Source of the DNA: CAZSAT01 sp964604675
GTDB taxonomy: Bacteria; Myxococcota_A; UBA796; CAJQPC01
Assembly (NCBI GenBank): GCA_964604675.1
Contig: CAZSAT010000155.1
Span: forward strand, 1 to 15,479
DNA length: 15,479 nt
Reading direction: 5' to 3'
Numbering within the stretch: the stretch's first letter is position 1; every line of letters begins with the position of its first letter. The notes beneath the pieces are model-generated. The model did no database searches. It was not told the DNA's origin and was given only the letters and a program-made list of their open reading frames with translations. Below, one piece after another: positions 1-6,235 of the stretch. Both the position numbers and the translations under genes were made by a program.

Positions 1-343
1 CGGCCAGGATCGCGACACCGGGGCCGGACAAGGCACGCCCCGCGATCGCGGCCGCCCACACCGTGGCCACACCACCCCAGGCCGCGATCAGGCGCGCGGC
101 CTCGACATAGCTCCGCTCCGCGCCGAGCCAGCCGACGAGGTAGCCGTGAAGAGGGCGGCGCCAGTCGTTGAAGGGCATGCCGCTGTCGGGCAGCCAGATC
201 GCGGCAGCATCCTTGAGGTAGATGCCCCAGTCCGAACCGGCGGGCACCCCGAGCTCCGTGAACGCCGTGCGCGCGATCCACCAGCTTCCCAGGCACGCTG
301 CCACCACCCAGGGCAGCTCGGTCACCGCCGTGCGGGTCCTCAC
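1..343 (-). CDS. N-terminal fragment of a multi-pass GT-C/PMT-like membrane protein (partial, leaves window)
   Basis: The minus strand stays open from about 373 to the left edge, encoding at least 114 residues, so the C-terminal part lies outside the window. The product begins with a hydrophobic stretch (LPWVVAACLGSWWIA), then a polar loop containing SDWGIYLKDAA and FNDWRRPLHGYL, then further hydrophobic segments (LIAAWGGVATVWAAAIAG). A first membrane helix followed by an external loop with Asp and aromatic residues is typical of GT-C enzymes of the PMT/ArnT type, which move sugars from polyprenyl-phosphate carriers outside the cytoplasmic membrane. That assignment is inference from topology, and the catalytic loop cannot be verified on so short a piece. 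I chose the GTG at 343, which has GAGAG 3 nt upstream. An in-frame ATG at 373 would add a Cys/Arg-rich, less protein-like extension. It is divergent from the selenoprotein gene at 445. A second membrane protein of similar general type lies at 7542-9146. Confidence 0.6.
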   Translation of the reverse strand, partial: MRTRTAVTELPWVVAACLGSWWIARTAFTELGVPAGSDWGIYLKDAAAIWLPDSGMPFNDWRRPLHGYLVGWLGAERSYVEAARLIAAWGGVATVWAAAIAGRALSGPGVAILA

Positions 344-444
344 GGTCTCTCGGCACGCGCGCGCACACCGCATTGTCGCATGGCCGCCTGGAGCTTCCCC
401 ACGCTCCCACCGCATCCCACGGCCGCGGCTGGCATCCTCCCTGC

Positions 445-2259
445 ATGCTCGTCGGCCTCCTCGCCTGCACCACTGCACCGCCCTGTGCCGAGGGCTTCGG
501 CCGAGGGGCGTCGGGCGCGTGTGTGCCCCTGGCTACGGAAGACCCACCCCCTTCCGACGCGGAACCCGCCGAGACCGCCGGCCCGGTGGACAGCGGGCTC
601 GACAGCGCCCCGCCCGAGGAGAGCGCCCCGATCTTCGCGCTGGGCGATGCGCTGGTGACGACCGAGGTGCTCGACCTCGGCGAGCTCGGCTTCGAGGCTG
701 TGGCTGCTCTGGGCTTGAGCGAGGAGCGGGGCATGGTCGCTGGACAGGGCGGCTGGATCGTCGTGGACACCACCACCGGCGAGCTCCGGCAGCACACCGC
801 GGCCGCCCGCACCTACGACCTGGCCTGGGATCCGGTCACCGAGCGGATCTGGGCCGGCACCCGCCTCGAGGACCTCTACTGCCTGGACGCCCGGGACCTC
901 GACGCGGTGGTCACCGACGCCTGCTTCATCGAAGGCCCCACCTACCCCTACGAGGACGTGAGCGCCTGGGGCGACACCGTTGTGATCGCCGCACAGGACC
1001 ACGGTGCACGCCTCCACGACGGCGAGAGCGGCGCGCAGCTCTCCACGGCCGACGCCACCCCCGCCTGGTCGGTCGGGCTGCACGCCGACCGATTGGTCGT
1101 GGGCACCGACGCGGAGCTCGTGCTGTTCGACGTCTCGAGCCCGGACGCGCCACGGGAGCTGGACCGAGCCGCCCTCGACGGGCGGGGCGCCGACATCGCC
1201 TTCGACGGCGTCACGGTGGCGGTCGCGATGGGGGACGACGGCCTGGGCGTGTTCGCGGTCGAGGGCGATCGGCTGAGCGACCGCGGCGACGTCCGCACGT
1301 CCGGCAGTGCGGGCGCCGTGGCCCTCGACGGTGACTACGCCTACACGGCGAGCTGGTCCCAGATCGAGGTGGCGTGGGTCGGCGCCGGTGGCCCCTTCGG
1401 CGTCGCGCACGAACCCGGCCAACAGCTGGCGCTCGGCGTCGGCGCCCGCGACGGCGCGGTGGTCGTGGCGGACTGGTTCCGGCTCGACGTGGTGGCGCAC
1501 GATCGCGACCTCGCCGGACCGGAGCTCGATGCGCCAGAGCGCGTGACCTTCTCCGACGGTGACGCGATGGCGATCACGGTCCACAACGGGGGTGCGATGG
1601 ACCTCGAGCTGGAGCTCGAGATGGCCCCGGGCGGCGAGGGCTACGAGGTGACGCCCACGAGCCTCGCCATCGCACCGGGCGGTGCCGAGGTCGTGGTCGT
1701 GGATCCCACCGCGAACGAGCTTCCCGGCTCGGAGATCCGGCTGTCCACCAACGATCCCGACGAGCAGGAAGCCGTGATCGAGCTGGCATGGGGCGCCGGT
1801 TCGGTCGGCGACGAGGTCGAGGACTTCGAGCTGCCCGGGTTCACGGTCTCCGATCCGACGACCCGCCCCTACGCGCTGTCCGACTACCGGGGCAAGGCCG
1901 TCTTCCTGGCCTTCTGGGCCGAGTACTGACCGGTCTGCAGTCTGGAGGTTCCAGACATCGAGACGAGCATCGCCGACCGCTTCGACGACGGCGACCTGCA
2001 GGTCTTCCTGATCAACGCCGGTGACGACTACGACAGCGCCTACGCCTTCCTCGACGGTGCCGGCACGGACCTGGTCTGCCTGCTCGACCAGGACGAGCTG
2101 CAGTACCAGACCTACTCCCAGTCCGCCGACAGCGGAGAGGCCTACGCGCCCTTTCCCGTGCAAGCCGTGATCGGGCCGGATGGCGTGCTGGTCTATGCAG
2201 CGCGGACCCACGATCCCGATGCGGTCGTGGCGGCGATCGAAGCAGCGCTCTCGAAGTAG
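445..2259 (+). CDS. Selenocysteine-containing lipoprotein: beta-propeller, anchor domain and UxxC thioredoxin-like domain
   Basis: A 604-residue protein if the TGA at 1927-1929 is read as selenocysteine (Sec495). Start: ATG 445 gives M-L-V-G-L-L-A-C, an extremely short lipobox leader with lipidation at Cys8; an in-frame TTG at 373 would add an unlikely extension. Residues 9-50 are a Cys pair (14, 26) and an acidic Ser/Pro linker. Residues about 50-355 have repeated beta-strand blades (AEGLVLFDV-like units such as ELVLFDVSSPDAP) resembling LVIVD/YVTN propellers. Residues about 360-450 resemble an Ig-like anchor region (VHNGG, LSTNDPDEQEAVIEL). Residues about 454-604 are a redoxin/TlpA-like domain: YALSDYRGKAVFLAFWAEY, then U-P-V-C, then a probable cis-Pro segment (PFPVQAVIGPDG). 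TlpA proteins have W-C-x-x-C here, so Sec replaces the nucleophilic Cys. Expected role: thiol-disulfide or peroxide chemistry at the periplasmic or surface face. The SGNH gene starts 12 nt downstream, suggesting an operon. Alternative: a nonsense mutation or sequencing error of a Cys codon. Confidence 0.85.
1927..1929 (+). other. In-frame UGA codon, predicted selenocysteine (Sec495)
   Basis: The reading frame before the codon ends ...FLAFWAEY and after it continues PVCSLEVPDIE..., exactly as in TlpA/AhpC-type proteins where the motif is W-x-x-C-P-x-C. Only the first Cys of CxxC is replaced by TGA. The frame then stays open for 109 more codons with thioredoxin-fold features and ends at TAG 2257-2259. 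TGA is one base from TGC or TGT, so a mutation is possible, but the adjacent hairpin argues for programmed decoding. Confidence 0.85.
1930..1965 (+). promoter_or_regulatory. Bacterial SECIS-like hairpin directing Sec insertion
   Basis: A perfect 7-bp upper stem, GTCTGGA (1940-1946) with TCCAGAC (1950-1956), closes a GGT loop (1947-1949). A 4-bp lower stem, GTCT (1933-1936) with AGAC (1961-1964), adds to it across an internal loop. There are 17 nt between the UGA and the apical loop. The known bacterial SECIS pattern is a small apical loop with a G in its first two positions, 16-37 nt after UGA, on a stem of 4 bp or more; all of these hold. Three codons here carry wobble bases uncommon in this GC-rich sequence (AGT, GTT, CCA). 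Each of those wobble bases (T1941, T1950, A1953) pairs with a second-codon-position base that cannot change synonymously (A1955, A1946, T1943). SelB binding is inferred; selA, selB, selC and selD are not in the window. Confidence 0.8.
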
Positions 2260-2271
2260 GCGTTAGCCGTC

Positions 2272-3528
2272 ATGGTGGCCTCCACCCGCAGAAAGCTCGC
2301 GTTCGCGCTGTTGCCACTGGCCCTGGTCGTCGCAGCGATCACAGCGGCGCTGGGTGCCATGGAGCGCCTCGGCGTCGTCGACACCCACCGAGACGCCGAT
2401 GTGGTCGAGTACCTCGACGGCGGAACGCTGGTGCGGGAGGGCGACACCTGGCGCCTCTACGACCCGCAGCTTCGGCAGGTGGTCCAGGCCGAGGTCGCCG
2501 TGGACAAGGGCGACGCTTTCCGCGTGGTCGTGACCGGGGGATCCTTCGTCCGGGGCGACCACCACGTCGATCCAGGATCCCCGCCCACCGGCGCCGGCGA
2601 CCTCTCGAGCTGGACCCGCGCCATCCTACGAGCCCGCATGGATCGGCCCGTGGAGGTGATCAACGCCGGGGCCAGCGGCCAGTCCAGCACCCGGGTCCGG
2701 CAGCTCGTGGAGGGCCTCGTGTCCCTCGAGCCCGATGTGCTGGTCGTGGCCACGGGCAACAACGAGGGCGTGGTGACCTGGGGCACGAACGAGATGCTGC
2801 ACCAGTGGGTGGTGTACCGAGGCCTCAAGAAGGTGCTGCTGCCGGAGCCTCCGGCCGAGGACCGGCCGCCCGTCACCCAGCAGCTCGCGAAGCGCAAGCC
2901 GCTCGAGGAACAGTTCGAGCGCAACCTCCGCCAGGTGGTCGCCGTCGCCTCGAGGGCGCACGTTCCGCTCGTCTTGTGCACGCTGCCCGCCAACTGGACG
3001 ACGGCGGCGGCGTACGCAGGAGCGGAGGCCTTCGACGCGAAGGCCCGCGAGGGAGACAGGCTCTGTCGCGACGACAGCTACGAAGCGGGCATGGCGGCCT
3101 TCGCCGAGAGCACGACCTCGTGGGGGGCCCTGCAGCTCTCGGCGGACTGCATGCGTCGACGCGGCGAATACGAGGAGGCGCGAGCCCGCTACATCGCCGC
3201 CATCGAGTTCCAACCCTTCGGCCGCACGCCGGAGAGCCGCAACGACGCCGTGCGCCGCATCGCGAGCGGCGCACGGGTGCCGCTCGTCGATCTGTCCGCG
3301 GCGATGCAGGCCACCGACCCACACGGCCTGCCCGGTGACCAGTACTTCGTGGACACCGCCCACCTCACGGTCGATGGCTACCACCTGATGGCCGAGACCC
3401 TGGTCAGCGCGCTGGAGCGCGCCGACCTGCTCCCAGGGTCCCTCGCCGCGACGCCGACTCGCCCCGCGCTCGAGGCAGCGGAAGGCTGGACGGAAGCCCT
3501 CGCCCAGGTGAGACGACTGGGCTTCTGA
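2272..3528 (+). CDS. SGNH/GDSL-like hydrolase or acyltransferase protein with a TPR-like insert
   Basis: A 418-residue protein with an N-terminal signal anchor (about residues 8-28, FALLPLALVVAAITAALG), so it probably acts on the periplasmic side. SGNH blocks are visible. Block I is VTGGS with Ser91; the usual Asp of GDS is Gly. Block II is NAGASG (131-136). Block III is GNNE (162-165), keeping the Asn. Block V is D361-T-A-H364 followed by LTVDGY. The Ser-Asp-His triad therefore looks intact. SGNH proteins of this kind hydrolyse esters or move acyl groups on exported glycans; the substrate cannot be told. Residues about 271-316 look like a single tetratricopeptide hairpin (MRRRGEYEEARARYIAAIEF), with Cys265 and Cys293 around it. 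The ATG lies 12 nt after the selenoprotein stop, so the two genes are probably co-transcribed. The Shine-Dalgarno is weak (AGG about 11 nt upstream). Convergent with the next gene, stops 6 nt apart. Confidence 0.85.
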   Translation: MVASTRRKLAFALLPLALVVAAITAALGAMERLGVVDTHRDADVVEYLDGGTLVREGDTWRLYDPQLRQVVQAEVAVDKGDAFRVVVTGGSFVRGDHHVDPGSPPTGAGDLSSWTRAILRARMDRPVEVINAGASGQSSTRVRQLVEGLVSLEPDVLVVATGNNEGVVTWGTNEMLHQWVVYRGLKKVLLPEPPAEDRPPVTQQLAKRKPLEEQFERNLRQVVAVASRAHVPLVLCTLPANWTTAAAYAGAEAFDAKAREGDRLCRDDSYEAGMAAFAESTTSWGALQLSADCMRRRGEYEEARARYIAAIEFQPFGRTPESRNDAVRRIASGARVPLVDLSAAMQATDPHGLPGDQYFVDTAHLTVDGYHLMAETLVSALERADLLPGSLAATPTRPALEAAEGWTEALAQVRRLGF

Positions 3529-3536
3529 GCGTCGTC
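3512..3536. terminator. Possible bidirectional terminator at convergent stops (weak)
   Basis: Inverted repeat GACGAC (3512-3517) and GTCGTC (3531-3536) with a 13-nt loop spans both stop codons of the convergent genes. The stem is short and no U-tract follows on either side, so intrinsic termination is uncertain. Confidence 0.25.
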
Positions 3537-4050
3537 AGGTGCGTGCCAGGACCACGCGACGACCCACGTTCAACGCGATGAAGGGCAATCCCCCACCGAG
3601 GCGGATGTCGTGGCGCCAGGCCCACGCCCACGCCAGCATCAGCAGGGTCGCGCCGATCAGGACCAGGCTCCAGCGCCGGACCCAGGCCGGATCGGGATGC
3701 CGCCGTCCGATGTAGCCGGCCTCGCTGTGGAGGGTGGCCCACAGACCCACGCCCAGCGCCGCCACGAAGAGGCCGACCGCCTGGGTCTCGACATACAGCC
3801 ACGCGAGCGGCGCGATCGGCAGCAGGAAGGCCACGGCGCCGACCCACAGCCAGATCGTGGTTCCGGTCAGGATGGGGTTGAGCGCGTGGTCCGCGCGGCG
3901 CACGAGCACCGTGATCGGCACGGTCAGCACCGCTGCCACGCCGAAGAGCGGGCCCGCCCTCGACAGGTCCACCTCCCCGGAGACGATGAACGACGACGCG
4001 AGCACCACGACCGGAACCAGCTGGAGGGCCTCGGCGAGCTGCGGTCTCAC
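3535..4050 (-). CDS. Small integral membrane protein of unknown function
   Basis: A 171-residue, strongly hydrophobic protein with about four to five predicted membrane helices: VPVVVLASSFIVS; LFGVAAVLTVPITVLV; TIWLWVGAVAFLLPIAPLAWLYV; VGLFVAALGVGLWATL; and WSLVLIGATLLMLAWAWAW near the C terminus. I do not recognise the family. The GTG start at 4050 overlaps the TGA stop of the upstream SGNH gene in a GTGA arrangement, and GGAGG stands about 7 nt before it, so translation is probably coupled. The pairing with an SGNH protein recalls acyltransfer systems in which a membrane partner works with a periplasmic SGNH domain. However, 171 residues is far too short for an MBOAT or Acyltransferase-3 protein, so that role is only a guess. 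Expression as the second gene of a two-gene unit is the firmest conclusion. Confidence 0.8.
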   Translation of the reverse strand: MRPQLAEALQLVPVVVLASSFIVSGEVDLSRAGPLFGVAAVLTVPITVLVRRADHALNPILTGTTIWLWVGAVAFLLPIAPLAWLYVETQAVGLFVAALGVGLWATLHSEAGYIGRRHPDPAWVRRWSLVLIGATLLMLAWAWAWRHDIRLGGGLPFIALNVGRRVVLART

Positions 4051-5090
4051 GGGGCCGCCTCCGAACCGGGGAGCCAGCCGGCCTCACGGAGGAGCTCGGC
4101 GAGGCGCGCCGCGTGGCCGTCGAGCACGGACGCAGGGGGATGGATCTCGTAGAAGGTGGCGGGCTGCCCTGGCAGCCAGAGATCGACCGCCTGATCGGCC
4201 TCGACCCCCGGGGGGGGCCGCGTGGGGTTCTCCGCCGAGCCGGGGTAGCCAGCGTACACGAGCTCGACGCCCGCCGCGGCGGCCTCGATGTGCAGCGCCT
4301 CCCGCTCCACGGTGGCCAGCGCCTTCGCGTACTTGTTGGTGACGTGGGCCCGTCGTTGGCCCAGCTCGTAGGCCTGCACGTAGCGCCAGATGGCGCTGTG
4401 TTTGAGCAGGGTGTAGTGCAGGCGTGTGGCCTGCTCCGGCGTGAGCCCGTCGATCCAGGGCCGCGGGAAGTTCTCCAGCCAGGCATAGGGGTCTTCGTCG
4501 AGCATCTCGACGTAGCGGGCCTGGACCGCCGGATCTTCCGTGTGCAGGAACGCTCGGCGCCCGGAGTTCGTGATCATCAGCACCAGCAGGTCCACCTCGG
4601 GCACCTCCTGGAGCACCAGCCGCGCCTTCCGCATCATCTGGGACTGCACGTAGGCGCTCGTGCCGTAGTTCCACACCTCGAAGCCCTCGCCCAGGTGGGC
4701 CTCGAGCCGTGCGGGTAGCGTCTCGTCGTCGTCCACGTGGTGGCCGTACACGGTGGAGCCGCCGAAGAAGGCGATGCGGAAGACGCCGTCCGCCTTGTCG
4801 AGCGGATGCGTGTTCCCGCGCGCGCCCCCGACACCGACGCTCGATCGGTACTTGCCCTCCCGCCCAAGGGCCTCGTAGCGACCGCCCTCGACCAGCTCGT
4901 AGTGCAGCACGGGGTCGTCGCTCACCCGGTGCACGGGCACGTCGGCGTTCTGGTAGTAGAGCACCTTGGCGATCATCTCGACGTCCAGCGCCTTGTGGGC
5001 CACCACCCGATCGGCGAGCAAGGTCGCGAGCACCAGGCCGATCGCTGTCCCGCCGGTCACCAGGCCCAAGCGGCCCACCCATCGAAGCAC
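4047..5090 (-). CDS. SGNH-hydrolase-like membrane-anchored protein
   Basis: A 347-residue protein. GTG 5090 is chosen because GAGGTG lies 5 nt upstream. An N-terminal hydrophobic helix (about residues 6-26) predicts a membrane anchor or signal peptide with a periplasmic catalytic domain. Block I is FFGGS with Ser112 followed by TVYGHHVDDDETLPARLE. Block II is NYGTSA (141-146). Block III is ITNSG (173-177), keeping the Asn. The last block is EIHPPASVLDGHA with His317; the usual Asp-x-x-His is replaced by a Glu two residues before the His, so the triad is atypical. The order of blocks matches its two SGNH neighbours, but overall sequence is well diverged. A C8G5 tract in the coding strand (about 4205-4217) encodes a Pro-rich turn. 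It forms a two-gene unit with the small membrane protein and is divergent from the SGNH gene at 5138. Substrate unknown; envelope glycan or lipid deacylation or acylation is the natural guess. Confidence 0.82.
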   Translation of the reverse strand: MLRWVGRLGLVTGGTAIGLVLATLLADRVVAHKALDVEMIAKVLYYQNADVPVHRVSDDPVLHYELVEGGRYEALGREGKYRSSVGVGGARGNTHPLDKADGVFRIAFFGGSTVYGHHVDDDETLPARLEAHLGEGFEVWNYGTSAYVQSQMMRKARLVLQEVPEVDLLVLMITNSGRRAFLHTEDPAVQARYVEMLDEDPYAWLENFPRPWIDGLTPEQATRLHYTLLKHSAIWRYVQAYELGQRRAHVTNKYAKALATVEREALHIEAAAAGVELVYAGYPGSAENPTRPPPGVEADQAVDLWLPGQPATFYEIHPPASVLDGHAARLAELLREAGWLPGSEAAP

Positions 5091-5109
5091 TCGTTCACCT
5101 CGCGGACGC

Positions 5110-5132
5110 CATCATCCCATCGTGGGATGATG
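5110..5132. promoter_or_regulatory. Perfect 10-bp dyad in divergent intergenic region (operator or RNA hairpin)
   Basis: CATCATCCCA (5110-5119) and TGGGATGATG (5123-5132) are perfect inverted repeats separated by TCG. They lie in the 47-bp spacer between two divergently transcribed SGNH genes, 20 bp from the minus-strand start and 5 bp from the plus-strand GTG. This could be a repressor or activator operator shared by both genes. In the plus transcript it could also be a hairpin that covers the ribosome-binding region; the minus-strand GAGGTG would stay free. I saw no second copy in the window. Confidence 0.6.
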
Positions 5133-5137
5133 TTCGG

Positions 5138-6235
5138 GTGAAGCGCGTCCTCAAGCTGACTGCGTTCGGTCTGGGCACGAGCGTGGTCCTGCTCGCCTCG
5201 ACCGAAGCCGCTCTGCGCGCGGCGCTGCCCCTCGACGAGCTGCTGTTCACCTGGGAGCAGCCCGACGGCTGGATGCTCTACGAAGAGACCGGCAACCTCG
5301 CGATGCGCCCGAACCAGGACGAACGCCACCACGACGGGCCCCGAACGTTCCACTTCGTGACCAACAGCGAGGGGCTCCGCGAGACCCGCGAGATCCCCAG
5401 GGACAGGCCGCGGGGCGAGACCCGCTTGCTGGCGCTCGGTGACAGCTGGATGTTCGGGCTGAACGCCACGGAGGGCGAGAGCTTCACCGACCGCCTCGAG
5501 GAGGTCGCACCCGCCGCGCTCGGCGCCGACTCGGTCGAGGTGGTGAACGCGGGCGTCGCGGGAGGCTGCGCCTTCGACATGCTGCGCATGTGGCGCCGCT
5601 TCGGCACCGTGCTGCAGCCCGACGGCCTGGTGCTCGGCACCCCCCACAACGACGGACGACAGCAGGAGGTGGGCGATCAGCGCTCGGCCTTCTACCGCCA
5701 GAGCACCAACGCCCCAGCGTCGACCCTCCGGCTCTACCTGGGGCTGCGCCGGATCCTCGCTCCCTTGCAGCGCCCGTCCTACCCGCGGCTGAGCAAGGTC
5801 TCCGCCGCCGTGGCCGATCTGCTGGTGCTCGTCCGCGAGGCCCGCCTCCGAGACCTTCCCGTGTGGCTCATGGTGTGGCCCGTGCGCTGGGAGAACCAAC
5901 AAGAGGGCGCGGCGTCCGACCTCGAACACTGGAAGCGGACCTTCGAGCGCGAAGGCGTGGTCGTGGTCGGGCACGGCATGAGCGAGCGCGCCTGCTGGGG
6001 CTACCAGGACACCAGCCACGCCAGCGAGGCCGGCTACCACGCCGCCGCGGATCTGCTGGCGACCGTCATGGCGGGCGCGGAGCCCCCGGCGGACTGGGGC
6101 ACGGAGCCTCGCTGCATGGACGTCGACGCCGATGGTCCGGGGCGTCCCGGACACCCCTCGCCCGAGGACGGCACGTCCCTGACCGGCGGCCGGCTCCCGC
6201 CAGCGCCAGGTGCTGCCTTGCAGACGGGACCGTGA
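5138..6235 (+). CDS. SGNH/GDSL hydrolase-like secreted or membrane-anchored protein
   Basis: A 365-residue protein starting at GTG 5138. The frame is open further upstream, but those codons run through the divergent gene, and V-K-R-V-L-K-L followed by a hydrophobic helix (to about residue 22) is a good signal anchor. The typical pre-SGNH motif FVTNSEGLRETRE is at 73-85. Block I is the canonical GDS (101-103), block II is NAGVAG (137-142), block III is PHND (169-172), and block V is D291-T-S-H294. The full Ser-Asp-His triad is present, so this is the least degenerate of the three SGNH proteins here. The last 55 or so residues are Pro/Gly/Asp-rich and look disordered. No clear Shine-Dalgarno stands before the GTG; instead the 10-bp dyad ends 5 nt upstream, and the tiny frame ATG-ATG-TTC-GGG-TGA (5127-5141) overlaps the start. 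Its stop overlaps the ATG of the next gene by one base, indicating an operon. Confidence 0.85.
   Translation: MKRVLKLTAFGLGTSVVLLASTEAALRAALPLDELLFTWEQPDGWMLYEETGNLAMRPNQDERHHDGPRTFHFVTNSEGLRETREIPRDRPRGETRLLALGDSWMFGLNATEGESFTDRLEEVAPAALGADSVEVVNAGVAGGCAFDMLRMWRRFGTVLQPDGLVLGTPHNDGRQQEVGDQRSAFYRQSTNAPASTLRLYLGLRRILAPLQRPSYPRLSKVSAAVADLLVLVREARLRDLPVWLMVWPVRWENQQEGAASDLEHWKRTFEREGVVVVGHGMSERACWGYQDTSHASEAGYHAAADLLATVMAGAEPPADWGTEPRCMDVDADGPGRPGHPSPEDGTSLTGGRLPPAPGAALQTGP

Noticed and set aside
373..1929. Reading the plus-strand gene as a complete 518-residue protein ending at TGA 1929
   Set aside because: It would stop directly in front of the P-x-C half of a thioredoxin active site, leaving a redoxin domain cut in two. 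The frame continues openly to 2259 with matching domain features and a SECIS-like hairpin. The TTG start at 373 also removes the lipobox from the N terminus.
340..2211. Long antisense open frame (about 623 codons) on the minus strand
   Set aside because: It mirrors the selenoprotein gene in high-GC DNA, has a Val/Gly/Arg/His-rich composition with no recognisable domain, and its frame is explained by third-position GC bias.
4709..5137. N-terminal extension of the 5138 gene upstream to 4709
   Set aside because: The added residues are Arg/Pro-rich shadow translation of the divergent SGNH gene; a signal anchor begins right at GTG 5138.
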